A stretch of DNA of 11,789 nucleotides. Origin: JBLNDG01 sp050261415 (lineage in GTDB: Bacteria; Bacillota; Clostridia; Lutisporales; Lutisporaceae). The notes beneath the pieces were generated by a model that saw only the letters and a list, made by a program, of their open reading frames with translations, ran no database searches and was not told the DNA's origin. Positions 1-7,177 of the stretch are shown in pieces (within the stretch, counting starts at the first letter, position 1; each line of letters starts with the position of its first letter). Location: the NCBI GenBank assembly GCA_050261415.1, contig JBLNDG010000115.1, forward strand, positions 1-11,789, read 5' to 3'. Position numbers and translations under genes: made by a program.

Positions 1-813
1 TGGTATAAAATGGCTAAGGCAAACGGCGTACCGGCAGACAAAATTTCATCGGTACCAGGCCAGCCGACAACACCGGCTATGGTCGACGAAGCACTTTCAA
101 CAGGAAAGTATGATGTAATCACAGTAACCCAGAATGAAACTTCAGCAGGCTTAATGAATCCCTGCGGTGAAATAGGCGAGCTTCTCAAAAAGAAATATCC
201 GGATGTACTATACCTTATAGATACAGTAAGCTCAATGGGCGGAACAGATATAAAGGTTGATGAGTGGGGAGTGGATGTTTGTATAACCTCAACACAGAAA
301 TGTTTGGGCCTCCCGGCAGGTATGTCAATCTGCTCAGTAAGCGAAAGAGCTATTGAAGCTGCAAGACAGGTAGAGAACAGGGGCTTGTATTTTGACCTGG
401 TTGAGCTTTATGATTTCATATATAAAAAAGACTACCAGTATCCATCAACTCCATCCTTGTCACACATGTTTGCGATGGATTACCAACTGGATAAAATACT
501 TGCTGAAGGACTTGAAAAAAGATTTGCAAGGCATATCGAAATGGCTGAATGTGTACGTACATGGGCAAAGAAGAACTTTGCGCTGTTCGTAGAGGACCCG
601 AAGTATCTTTCAAACACACTTACTACAATAAAGAATACAAGAGGCATAAATGTAAGCGATCTCAACAAACAGCTTGGTGAAAGAGGCTTTGAGATTTCCA
701 ACGGTTACGGGGACTTAAAGGAATTAACCTTCAGGATATCCCATATGGGCGATTATACATTAGATGAAGTCAAGGATCTCTTGAAAAATATCGATGAAAT
801 ATTAAGTCTGTAA
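1..813 (+). CDS. Class V PLP-dependent aminotransferase (alanine-glyoxylate/serine-pyruvate type, probable phosphoserine aminotransferase role), 5' end missing
   Basis: The frame is open from base 1, so the gene starts upstream of the window; the ATG at 10 is an internal methionine. About 270 residues are visible. They contain the fold-type I signature of the family: a cofactor-binding Asp in LIDTVSSMGG and the Schiff-base lysine in STQKCLGLPAG (codon 298-300), followed by the small C-terminal domain with the SNGYGDLK and FRISHMGD stretches typical of alanine-glyoxylate/serine-pyruvate aminotransferases. Enzymes of this family move an amino group between an amino acid and a 2-oxo acid in the cytoplasm. 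The next gene, 13 bases downstream, is a phosphoglycerate dehydrogenase. From that I infer that this enzyme makes phosphoserine from 3-phosphohydroxypyruvate, doing the SerC job although it belongs to the AGXT-like branch. A glyoxylate or pyruvate specificity cannot be excluded from sequence alone. Confidence 0.9.
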   Translation, partial: WYKMAKANGVPADKISSVPGQPTTPAMVDEALSTGKYDVITVTQNETSAGLMNPCGEIGELLKKKYPDVLYLIDTVSSMGGTDIKVDEWGVDVCITSTQKCLGLPAGMSICSVSERAIEAARQVENRGLYFDLVELYDFIYKKDYQYPSTPSLSHMFAMDYQLDKILAEGLEKRFARHIEMAECVRTWAKKNFALFVEDPKYLSNTLTTIKNTRGINVSDLNKQLGERGFEISNGYGDLKELTFRISHMGDYTLDEVKDLLKNIDEILSL

Positions 814-820
814 GGGGTGG
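814..820 (+). promoter_or_regulatory. Ribosome binding site that decides the serA start
   Basis: The G-rich GGGGTGG directly follows the aminotransferase stop codon. It lies 6 bases before the ATG at 827 but only 3 before the GTG at 824, so the ATG is the better start. Confidence 0.6.
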
Positions 821-826
821 TAAGTG

Positions 827-1738
827 ATGGTAAGAATACTTGCAACGGACGGCATGGAGAAATCGGCTGCAGTAAAATTACAGAGCAAAGGCTTTGAGGT
901 CGTTGAGCATTTTTATGAACCTGACGCTTTAAAGGAAGAAATTAAGAATTATGATGTAGTTGTTGTACGTTCAGCTACAAAAATAAGACAGCCGATAATT
1001 GATGCAGCTTTGGAGACCGGGAGATTAAAGCTGGTAATCCGCGGCGGTGTCGGTGTTGATAATATCGATGTAGAATATGCCAAATCAAAAGGGATTGCTG
1101 TTACCAACACGCCTAATGCCAGCAGCGCATCTGTTGCAGAACTTGCTATTGCCCATATGTTTTGCCTTGCAAGGTATATACATATTGCAAACCATACAAT
1201 GAGAGAAGGAAAATGGAACAAGAAGCAGTACGAAGGCATTGAGCTTGCAGGAAAGACATTAGGACTCATAGGCTTTGGAAGGATAGCAAGGGAAACCGCC
1301 AAGAGGGCATATGCACTCGGAATGAAGGTCGTATATACAAATACCAGCGGCCCGAAGGAAGGCTTCGACAACTATAAATATATGCCAATGGATGAACTGC
1401 TTGCTGCAGCAGATTTCATTTCAATTCACATACCTGGTTCAAAAGATAAGAAGCCGGTTATAGGAGAAGCACAGTTTGCAAAGATGAAGAAAGGCGTATA
1501 TATTGTAAATACAGCAAGGGGCGGGGTAGTGAGCGAAGAAGCGCTGCTTGCCGCACTTGATTCCGGAAAGGTTGCAGCGGCTGCCCTGGATGTATTTGAA
1601 GAAGAGCCGACCAAGAATGAAAGAATATATACCCATGAGAAAATATCTCTGACACCTCATATCGGAGGTTCAACAATTGAAGCGCAGGAGAGAATCGGAG
1701 AAGAGGTTGTACAGATTATATTAAACCACTTTGAATAG
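827..1738 (+). CDS. serA: D-3-phosphoglycerate dehydrogenase, short form without ACT domain
   Basis: This is a D-isomer-specific 2-hydroxyacid dehydrogenase of about 303 residues. It would oxidise 3-phosphoglycerate to 3-phosphohydroxypyruvate with NAD+, the first committed step of serine synthesis. The N-terminal substrate domain carries VVVRSATKI and IRGGVGVDNID. The Rossmann domain has LGLIGFGRIARE (GxGxxx). The catalytic Arg is in VNTARGGVV, the Glu falls in the DVFEEEP region and the His in TPHIGGST, so the active site looks complete. The protein ends right after the NAD domain, with no ASB or ACT regulatory domain, so serine feedback by the usual ACT route is not expected. An in-frame GTG at 824 is an alternative start. 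It lies between the aminotransferase (13 bases) and the DUF1015 gene (11 bases), clearly in one operon. Another 2-hydroxyacid substrate is possible, but the neighbours favour phosphoglycerate. Confidence 0.88.
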   Translation: MVRILATDGMEKSAAVKLQSKGFEVVEHFYEPDALKEEIKNYDVVVVRSATKIRQPIIDAALETGRLKLVIRGGVGVDNIDVEYAKSKGIAVTNTPNASSASVAELAIAHMFCLARYIHIANHTMREGKWNKKQYEGIELAGKTLGLIGFGRIARETAKRAYALGMKVVYTNTSGPKEGFDNYKYMPMDELLAAADFISIHIPGSKDKKPVIGEAQFAKMKKGVYIVNTARGGVVSEEALLAALDSGKVAAAALDVFEEEPTKNERIYTHEKISLTPHIGGSTIEAQERIGEEVVQIILNHFE

Positions 1739-1749
1739 GAGAGAAAAAA

Positions 1750-2994
1750 ATGGCAGTTGTAAAAGCGTTTAAGTCAATAAGGCCAACGCCGGAGCTGGCA
1801 GACAAGGTTGCAGCCCTCCCATATGATGTAATGGACAGCAATGAAGCAAGGGAAATGGTAAAGGGTAACCCCTATTCCTTCCTGCACGTTGATAAAGCTG
1901 AGATTGACCTTGATCCGTCAATTGACTTGTATGACAAACGTGTGTATGAGAAAGCAAGTGAAAATCTGCAGAGTATGATAAAGAAAGGCGTTTTCATACA
2001 GGATAAGAAGGCCTGCCTGTACATATACAAACAGGTGATGAACGGACGTGCCCAGATCGGTCTTGTCGGCTGTACATCAATTGATGATTACATGAACAAT
2101 ATAATAAAGAAGCATGAGCATACCAGAGCCGATAAGGAGCAGGACAGGATAAACCATGTGGATTACTGCAACGCCAATACCGGGCCTATTTTCCTTACAT
2201 ACAGGGCTAAGAAGGAAATAAACGATATGGTGAACGGTTGGGTATCCAGCCACAAACCTGTATATGACTTTGTATCGGAAGATGGTATAGGTCATACTGT
2301 ATGGGTAATTGATGATGAATCAACTATAATGAAGCTGGAGAAGGAATTTGCAGCTATTAACTATCTGTACATAGCTGACGGACATCATAGGTCTGCTTCG
2401 GCGGTAAAGGTTGGAATAAAAAGAAGAGAGCAGTTCCCGAACTACAAAGGTGATGAAGAGTTCAACTTCTTCCTGTCGGTTCTCTTCCCTGACGAACAGC
2501 TCTATATCATGGATTATAACAGGGTGGTAAAAGACCTGAACGGCAATACCTCAGATGAGTTCATGAGCAAGGTTAAAGAAAAATTCGAGGTTGAGCCATA
2601 TAATGGAGAAGGTTCATTCAAGCCCTCCGAAAAGCATACCTTCGGTATGTATATTGACGGCAAATGGTATAAGCTGACTGCTAAGCAGGGAACTTACAAT
2701 GCAAACGACCCTGTTGACAGGTTGGATGTATCAATCATGCAGAATAATTTGCTGAACCCGATTCTTGGCATACTTGACCCCAGAACCGATAAAAGGATTG
2801 ATTTTGTCGGCGGGATAAGAGGCTTGAAGGAGCTTGAAAGAAGGGTCAATAGCGGTATGACGGTCGCATTTTCAATGCATCCGACTTCAATAGACGACCT
2901 CATGTCGATAGCTGATGCAGGAAAAGTAATGCCGCCAAAATCTACCTGGTTTGAACCAAAGCTCCGAAGCGGATTATTCATACACGAGCTTTAA
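1750..2994 (+). CDS. DUF1015 family protein, serine-operon associated
   Basis: The protein has 414 residues, no signal peptide and no membrane segment, so it is presumably cytoplasmic. Its AGGAGAG ribosome binding site overlaps the serA stop codon, which means translation is closely linked. I recognise it as the DUF1015 family from the N-terminal VVKAFKSIRPTPELADKVAALPYDV stretch (residues about 3-27), the GHTVWVIDD segment, and the DGHHRSASA motif (Asp210, Gly211, His212, His213, Arg214). The DGHHR motif resembles the catalytic or nucleotide-binding motif of ParB/sulfiredoxin-like proteins, a fold that includes free-serine kinases such as SerK. The family has no firmly established function that I can cite. 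Being third in a serC-like/serA operon that lacks a recognisable phosphoserine phosphatase suggests a role in the last step of serine synthesis or in phosphoserine/serine interconversion. This functional part is inference. Confidence 0.85.
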   Translation: MAVVKAFKSIRPTPELADKVAALPYDVMDSNEAREMVKGNPYSFLHVDKAEIDLDPSIDLYDKRVYEKASENLQSMIKKGVFIQDKKACLYIYKQVMNGRAQIGLVGCTSIDDYMNNIIKKHEHTRADKEQDRINHVDYCNANTGPIFLTYRAKKEINDMVNGWVSSHKPVYDFVSEDGIGHTVWVIDDESTIMKLEKEFAAINYLYIADGHHRSASAVKVGIKRREQFPNYKGDEEFNFFLSVLFPDEQLYIMDYNRVVKDLNGNTSDEFMSKVKEKFEVEPYNGEGSFKPSEKHTFGMYIDGKWYKLTAKQGTYNANDPVDRLDVSIMQNNLLNPILGILDPRTDKRIDFVGGIRGLKELERRVNSGMTVAFSMHPTSIDDLMSIADAGKVMPPKSTWFEPKLRSGLFIHEL

Positions 2995-2997
2995 AAA

Positions 2998-3120
2998 GTG
3001 TCCCCTACAAATAAACCCTTAACAACAGCAAATGAACTTTTACCAGCAGAAAATAAAGATATACTAAACGGAGCGTTGGTAAGGATAAGTTTTAAGGATT
3101 AGGGGTCAGGAACACGACAC
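2998..3120. repeat. Possible REP-like or decayed mobile-element end (inverted repeat)
   Basis: GTGTCCCCTA (2998-3007) is answered by TAGGGGTCAGG (3100-3110) followed by AACACGACAC (3111-3120). CCCCTA pairs exactly with TAGGGG, and the outer GTGTC pairs with the terminal GACAC after an insertion of about 10 bases. The arms are about 92 bases apart, too far for a normal terminator. GTGTCCCC-type palindromic ends are reminiscent of REP elements mobilised by RAYT-type Y1 transposases; no transposase is visible, so this would be a non-autonomous or decayed copy. Confidence 0.3.
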
Positions 3121-3142
3121 AGAAAGACAAACAGAAAACTAA

Positions 3143-3382
3143 ATACCTAAAACAAAAGGGATAAGGGAAACTATTGATTTTCAAGTATTGAAGCCAATAT
3201 TGAAAGTTGAATGGAAGTATCTTATCCCTCGTTTTTTCTTCCTTAAACCTTTCACCTTTGGAGACACCATAGGGTATTTTCGTAAACAGTGTATGGTTGA
3301 AATTGCCAGATTTGCATACTCTTGTGCAGATGAAGGAGTAAATCTTGAATCAATGATTACCAAATTAGGGGTTGCTGCTTAA
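3143..3382 (+). pseudogene. Unidentified coding remnant, 80 open codons
   Basis: The frame is open from just after a TAA (3140-3142) to TAA at 3380-3382. The only early start candidates are the TTG at 3188 and later ATGs, and no ribosome binding site stands before the TTG. The end of the translation looks protein-like, with an amphipathic helix around VEIARFAYSCADEGVNLES, whereas the beginning reads through an inverted repeat and is not convincing. I do not recognise a family. It may be the C-terminal end of a decayed gene, or chance. Nothing around it gives a function. Confidence 0.25.
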
Positions 3383-3434
3383 AGTTTCCCTTTTTACTGC
3401 ACAGGTCTAATAAGAAAATTAGTTTTAATAGACA

Positions 3435-3479
3435 GGATCACCAGTTAAAGAGAAATAATCCTTGATTGGTGGCCTTTTT
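3435..3479 (+). terminator. Possible rho-independent terminator
   Basis: GGATCACCA (3435-3443) can pair with TGGTGGCC (3467-3474) with a small bulge, and the stem is followed directly by TTTTT (3475-3479). The loop is long, about 23 bases, so the hairpin is weak. It is the only terminator-like structure between the serine operon and the ABC module. Confidence 0.35.
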
Positions 3480-3650
3480 AATTTATTCTGCTTGATCGAT
3501 AGATTATTCAAAACAAAGGGCACTATACGAGGATGATACCTATTGTTGCAGGGATAATGTATTGGTATAGGAAACAAATCTATGGACTTCTTAAACTTTA
3601 AGATGAGAAAATTTTCAGATTAATTTTATTGGTTACTCAGATTATTTATT

Positions 3651-3668
3651 TATAGTTATTTCTATAAT
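3651..3668 (+). promoter_or_regulatory. Possible promoter -10 box and overlapping inverted repeat before the ABC operon
   Basis: A perfect TATAAT stands at 3663-3668, 47 bases before the ATPase start. No good -35 hexamer lies 16-18 bases upstream. A small inverted repeat, TATAG (3651-3655) and CTATA (3662-3666), overlaps the -10 box and could be an operator. A weak core promoter needing an activator would fit control by the downstream response regulator, but that is inference. Confidence 0.35.
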
Positions 3669-3715
3669 ATATGAATCTCTTAAGACTAATTTTCAAATAG
3701 AAATGGGGTACGGAA

Positions 3716-4438
3716 ATGCTAAAAACAGAAAGTTTAGGGAAAAAATATGGAAATTTTTCAGCAGTTGAAAACTTATCATTAGAGGTAAAGGAAGGTTCAA
3801 TATTCGGATTTCTAGGGCATAACGGCGCGGGAAAAACAACTACACTGTCAATGCTCACAACTCTTATTCTTCCCACATCGGGGAAAGCAGCAATTGGTGG
3901 TTACGATGTAGTAAAAGATAATCTGAAAGTAAGAAACTTAATTGGATATCTTCCGGAAAACGTAACTCTATATGGGGATCTTACAGCAGTAGAGAATTTA
4001 AGGTTCTTTGGAAAGCTTTCAGGGGTTAAAAATGTGGATGCAAGCATTGAGGATACATTAAAACTTTTGGATTTTACTGAATGGAAAAACCAAAAAGTAA
4101 AAACCTATTCAAAAGGTATGAGGCAGAGGATTGGCATTGCACAGGCTATTCTGCACAAACCTAAAATTCTCTTTCTGGATGAACCCACTTCCGGGCTTGA
4201 TCCACAGGGTACAAAAGAATTAAGGGATGTTCTTTTCCTATTGAATAAGGAGCTGGGAACAACAATCTTTATGAATACCCATCTTCTGTCAGAAGTGACA
4301 AAACTGTGTACTGATATAGGCATCATAAGCCAAGGAAGGCTTCTACTGGCAGATTCCATAAAAAACATTGAAAAGAAGTTTCCAGAAGAAAAATCACTAG
4401 AGGAAATCTATTTTAAAATTGAGGGGGATAAAAGATGA
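3716..4438 (+). CDS. ABC transporter ATP-binding protein (CcmA/NatA/NosF-type)
   Basis: This 240-residue cytoplasmic ATPase would drive the two ABC-2 permeases encoded downstream. Visible motifs in order are Walker A GHNGAGKT (residues 34-41), a Q-loop region GYLPEN near residue 80 with Glu where Gln is often found, the signature YSKGMRQR (131-138), Walker B ILFLDEP (151-157), the D-loop SGLDP, and the switch His189 in MNTHLL. This is the usual pattern for the exporter-type family that includes NatA, DrrA, CcmA and NosF, and the domain looks catalytically complete. The start at ATG 3716 has a GGGG-containing ribosome binding site at about 3705-3708. The stop TGA overlaps the ATG of the first permease (ATGA), indicating translational coupling. 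The transported substrate cannot be read from the ATPase. Confidence 0.95.
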   Translation: MLKTESLGKKYGNFSAVENLSLEVKEGSIFGFLGHNGAGKTTTLSMLTTLILPTSGKAAIGGYDVVKDNLKVRNLIGYLPENVTLYGDLTAVENLRFFGKLSGVKNVDASIEDTLKLLDFTEWKNQKVKTYSKGMRQRIGIAQAILHKPKILFLDEPTSGLDPQGTKELRDVLFLLNKELGTTIFMNTHLLSEVTKLCTDIGIISQGRLLLADSIKNIEKKFPEEKSLEEIYFKIEGDKR

Positions 4439-5361
4439 ACAGAATTTTGACATTGGCCCTCAGGGACTTTAAAGCAGCTTTCCGGGATAACATTTTCCTA
4501 ATTATAATAGGATTATTTGTCCTTCTATCAATTATATCCGTATATATAGGCTCCAGTACGAAAAACGCAGAGTTGCAGGCCTATCAGGATATTGTGCAAT
4601 TACTCAAAGGGCAAGGTGCAACAAACTTACCTTCACCACCTAATATATATCCTTTGTCGGTTTTAAAAAATATCATCAGCTATGTGAGCATGATTGGAGC
4701 CGTAGTGGCAATTTTCCTGGGCTATGAAAGTTTCAGTGGCGAAAGAAGCAGCGGTACTTTGAAGCTCATTGCAACAAGACCTGTTTACAGAGATCAGATC
4801 TTGACAGGGAAACTGCTGGGCGGAAGTATGGTCATTGGAATTTTATTAGGTATCATTCTAATTTTCAACATGATATTGTTTGTTTTGGTATCAGGAATGA
4901 CTCCAAGTATAAATGAAATTATAAGGCTGTTTGTATTTTTTATATTCGCATTTGTTTATATGATGATCTTTTATATAGCAACTATGTATGTTTCACTTAA
5001 AACCAATGACAGTGCATTCGGGTTTATGTTAATGATGATTATATGGCTTACGATATCTTTTGTAGTTCCTCAGCTGGCAGAAAGCCAGAGAAGTTTTGTC
5101 TACGCTTTAAACGCAACAGCACAGACAGTGACACAGGTTCCTTCTGATACAGTTGTCTCACAGGCTATTGAACTGTTTTCCCCTGCCGTTCAGTTTCAGA
5201 ACATTGGAAAGGCTTTGCTTCAAGTCGTCCCTGAATCGGTGAACATAAGTATTTCCGGTCTGCTCCAAAAACAAGTAGGAGCTATAATTGAAATTTTCCT
5301 GCCAGGATTAGTATTATTGTTGCTATCCTTCAAAGCGATTCAAAAGGAGGAAGTGATATGA
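4435..5361 (+). CDS. ABC-2 family permease (NosY-like), first copy
   Basis: The protein has 308 residues and about six hydrophobic segments: one near residues 18-38, a long extracytoplasmic loop, then segments near 82-102, 132-152, 163-185, 195-215 and 280-300. The segment YVSMIGAVVAIFLGYESFSG followed by ERSSGTLKLIATRPVYR is the typical cytoplasmic elbow of ABC-2 permeases that contacts the ATPase. It would form the membrane channel of an export or membrane-remodelling ABC system. The gene overlaps the ATPase gene by 4 bases and the following NEW3-like gene by 4 bases. It is paralogous to the permease at 6185-7150, sharing the layout of the first loop (proline-rich LPSPPN versus LPPMPN) and of the elbow. 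The two could form a heterodimer with an ATPase homodimer. Confidence 0.92.
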   Translation: MNRILTLALRDFKAAFRDNIFLIIIGLFVLLSIISVYIGSSTKNAELQAYQDIVQLLKGQGATNLPSPPNIYPLSVLKNIISYVSMIGAVVAIFLGYESFSGERSSGTLKLIATRPVYRDQILTGKLLGGSMVIGILLGIILIFNMILFVLVSGMTPSINEIIRLFVFFIFAFVYMMIFYIATMYVSLKTNDSAFGFMLMMIIWLTISFVVPQLAESQRSFVYALNATAQTVTQVPSDTVVSQAIELFSPAVQFQNIGKALLQVVPESVNISISGLLQKQVGAIIEIFLPGLVLLLLSFKAIQKEEVI

Positions 5362-6179
5362 AAATCATAAAAAAGATACTCTTGCTTTTTATCATGCTCG
5401 CAATCCTGATGGTATCATCAATTTCTGCCGCATTTGCAGCAGAGACTGGGAATGCCGAATTTACCACCGGCTGCAGCTTATCATCCGGTGAAAGTAAGAC
5501 AATAGCGTTATATATTTTAAACGAAGATACTAAAGATCATACTTATAAGCTGACTGCCGAAGGTGCCACAAACAACTATGAAATATATTTTGCTTCAGGT
5601 GGCGCCTCTGCTGGGGATGTAAAAGTACCTCCAGGAGCAAATGCACAAATTGATTTAAACATCAGACTGAAAGATAGTGCATCTGTCAATAAAGATAAAC
5701 TTTTTGTTAAAGCGGTTCGTGATGATGGAAAAGTAAATACTATTGATTTTTCGATTTTAATCAACAAAGACTATGTGCTTTCTGTCAGCAGTATGCTGAA
5801 CAAAATAGATATTTTAAACGGCAAGTCTGCAGAATTCACATTTTCAATAACAAACAACGGTTCAAAAAATTTGAAATCCGTAAAGATGGTACCGGAATTA
5901 CCATATAAATGGATAGCAATTCAAGGTGATGGCGCTGTAATCAACTTAAAACCCGGAGAGACAGGAACTCTAAAGATGACAGTTGAAGTTCCAAGTTCAC
6001 AGGCTGCAGGAAACTTTACAGCCAAGTTTATAGCAGTAAGCGATGAAACAAAAAGTGAACAAATAAGCATACCGGTAACAGTAAGAACCAGCTCAAACAT
6101 AGCATACTGGATGATTGGATTCTTGATTCTGATTGCAGGATTTACCTTGATTCAATTTAAAAGGTATGGAAGGAGGTAA
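5358..6179 (+). CDS. Secreted Ig/NEW3-like domain protein with C-terminal membrane anchor
   Basis: The protein has 273 residues. A Sec signal peptide (basic KIIKK, a hydrophobic core, and an AFA-A type site near residue 28) is followed by two beta-rich Ig-like domains, about residues 32-130 and 137-240. The second has the SAEFTFSITNNGSKNL and LKPGETGTLKMTVEVP pattern of NEW3 (COG1470-type) domains. One membrane helix follows (about 249-267), with a short basic tail KRYGRR facing the cytoplasm. The bulk should therefore sit outside the membrane, tethered at its C-terminus. The gene has a strong AAAGGAGG site (5343-5350), overlaps the preceding permease by 4 bases, and ends 5 bases before the next permease. 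It is probably a structural partner of the ABC complex, comparable in idea to the Ig-bearing subunits of Nos- or Gld-type ABC systems. No enzymatic motif is visible. Confidence 0.8.
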   Translation: MKIIKKILLLFIMLAILMVSSISAAFAAETGNAEFTTGCSLSSGESKTIALYILNEDTKDHTYKLTAEGATNNYEIYFASGGASAGDVKVPPGANAQIDLNIRLKDSASVNKDKLFVKAVRDDGKVNTIDFSILINKDYVLSVSSMLNKIDILNGKSAEFTFSITNNGSKNLKSVKMVPELPYKWIAIQGDGAVINLKPGETGTLKMTVEVPSSQAAGNFTAKFIAVSDETKSEQISIPVTVRTSSNIAYWMIGFLILIAGFTLIQFKRYGRR

Positions 6180-6184
6180 CAAAA

Positions 6185-7150
6185 GTGATAATTGAAATTG
6201 CAAAAAAAGAAATCAGAGATATCTTTTGGAATAAACTATTTCTTGCTATATTAGTTATTTTACTTGCATTGACAATTGTGTCCATAGTGCTTGGCTCTTT
6301 CCAAGTGAAAATTGCATTGGACAATTATAACAGTTCCATCAGTTTTCTGCGGGCTCTCGGGAAGACTGAACTGCCGCCAATGCCGAATCTGAATCCAATT
6401 TCTGCTTCAAAAGGGTTTGTAAATTACATCGGAATGGTTGGAGCATTGCTGGCGATCGTTCTTGGAAATACAGCAATTTCAAAAGAGCATAGAAGTGGAA
6501 CCATGCGACTTGTGCTGACGAGAGGTGTTTTTAGAGATGCCTTCCTAAATGGAAAATTGCTTGGAAACCTCGTAATATTAGCTGGAATCACCATATTGAT
6601 AGAAATCATAACTTTCGCTGCGCTTATAGCGATTGGAGGAGTTGCACTTTCAAATAATGATATTGCTAGACTATTGCTATTTTTCCTGATGTCGTTCCTC
6701 TACATGGTATTTTTTTTGGTTTTGAGCATGGGGGCCGCAACTATTTCAACCAAAGGTAATCGTGCACTGCTTATCACAGTAATTGTATGGCTGGTGCTAT
6801 CCTTCGTATTACCACAGATAGGAGATACCATGGATATGGATAATCAGATACCCGGCGGCTTCTTCAGTTCAATGGGTATGACCAGGGATCAGGAACATCA
6901 GGTGCTTCAGAAGTTCAAGTTCTATGAAACGTTTAGGGATGGAATTGAAGAAATGTCACCTACCAAACACTATGAAAGAATCAGTTATGCACTATTAAAT
7001 GTGAAGCCGGGGTTTGAGACAAATACCCCTTGGGAGGTGGTTGGCCTTAAATGGATCAACCTTTTGGGGTTGGTAGTACCAAGTGCAGTTCTCTGGCTGC
7101 TTTCATATATCGCTTTTCTCAAGCGTGAAAATATATATCAAACGAATTAA
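6185..7150 (+). CDS. ABC-2 family permease, second copy
   Basis: The protein has 321 residues and a GTG start at 6185, supported by a strong AGGAGGT site (6171-6177) that overlaps the stop of the NEW3-like gene. Like the first permease it has an N-terminal membrane segment (about residues 15-37), an external loop with a proline-rich LPPMPN, then NYIGMVGALLAIVLGN and the elbow EHRSGTMRLVLTRGVFR, and further segments near 135-155, 165-185, 198-215 and 295-312. Between the last two lies an extra hydrophilic stretch of about 75 residues (MDMDNQIPGG through KPGFETN) that reads differently from the matching part of the first copy. Shared layout and residues suggest both came from a gene duplication, with the NEW3-like gene between them. 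Probable role: second half of a heterodimeric ABC channel. Confidence 0.9.
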   Translation: MIIEIAKKEIRDIFWNKLFLAILVILLALTIVSIVLGSFQVKIALDNYNSSISFLRALGKTELPPMPNLNPISASKGFVNYIGMVGALLAIVLGNTAISKEHRSGTMRLVLTRGVFRDAFLNGKLLGNLVILAGITILIEIITFAALIAIGGVALSNNDIARLLLFFLMSFLYMVFFLVLSMGAATISTKGNRALLITVIVWLVLSFVLPQIGDTMDMDNQIPGGFFSSMGMTRDQEHQVLQKFKFYETFRDGIEEMSPTKHYERISYALLNVKPGFETNTPWEVVGLKWINLLGLVVPSAVLWLLSYIAFLKRENIYQTN

Positions 7151-7164
7151 AAAAAGTTAAAAAT

Positions 7165-7169
7165 GGAGG
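7165..7169 (+). promoter_or_regulatory. Ribosome binding site that decides the lipoprotein start
   Basis: GGAGG lies inside the sequence following the upstream in-frame ATG at 7163. It is 2 bases from the ATG at 7172 and 8 bases from the ATG at 7178, so the last one is the likely start. Confidence 0.65.
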
Positions 7170-7177
7170 CTATGAAA

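Larger units (their letters stand above)
2995..3715 (+). other. Junction region with remnants, no convincing gene
   Basis: This stretch of about 720 bases separates the serine operon from the ABC module. It holds a widely spaced inverted repeat starting 3 bases after the DUF1015 stop, an open frame of 35 codons (2995-3102) in the same frame as DUF1015 beyond its stop, an open frame of 80 codons with poor start (3143-3382), a 9-base inverted repeat (3157-3165 and 3221-3229), a possible terminator (3435-3479) and a -10-like box before the ABC operon. The bases between about 3480 and 3630 are AT-rich with frequent stops in every frame; a short open stretch ending near 3601 is not supported as a gene. 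The picture is of decayed DNA at an insertion or rearrangement point. Confidence 0.6.

Noticed and set aside
949..1371. A 140-codon open frame on the minus strand inside the serA gene
   Set aside because: It lies entirely opposite a well-supported gene with clear family motifs, and its translation has no recognisable domain; it is an antisense shadow.
3157..3229. A 9-base inverted repeat AGGGATAAG / CTTATCCCT as a transposon end or hairpin
   Set aside because: The flanks match poorly, no target duplication or transposase is visible, and the 55-base gap makes a hairpin weak.
3797..4189. Glu in the Q-loop region and YSKGM instead of LSGGQ in the ATPase
   Set aside because: Both variants are common in CcmA/DrrA-type exporter ATPases, so they do not mean a dead enzyme.
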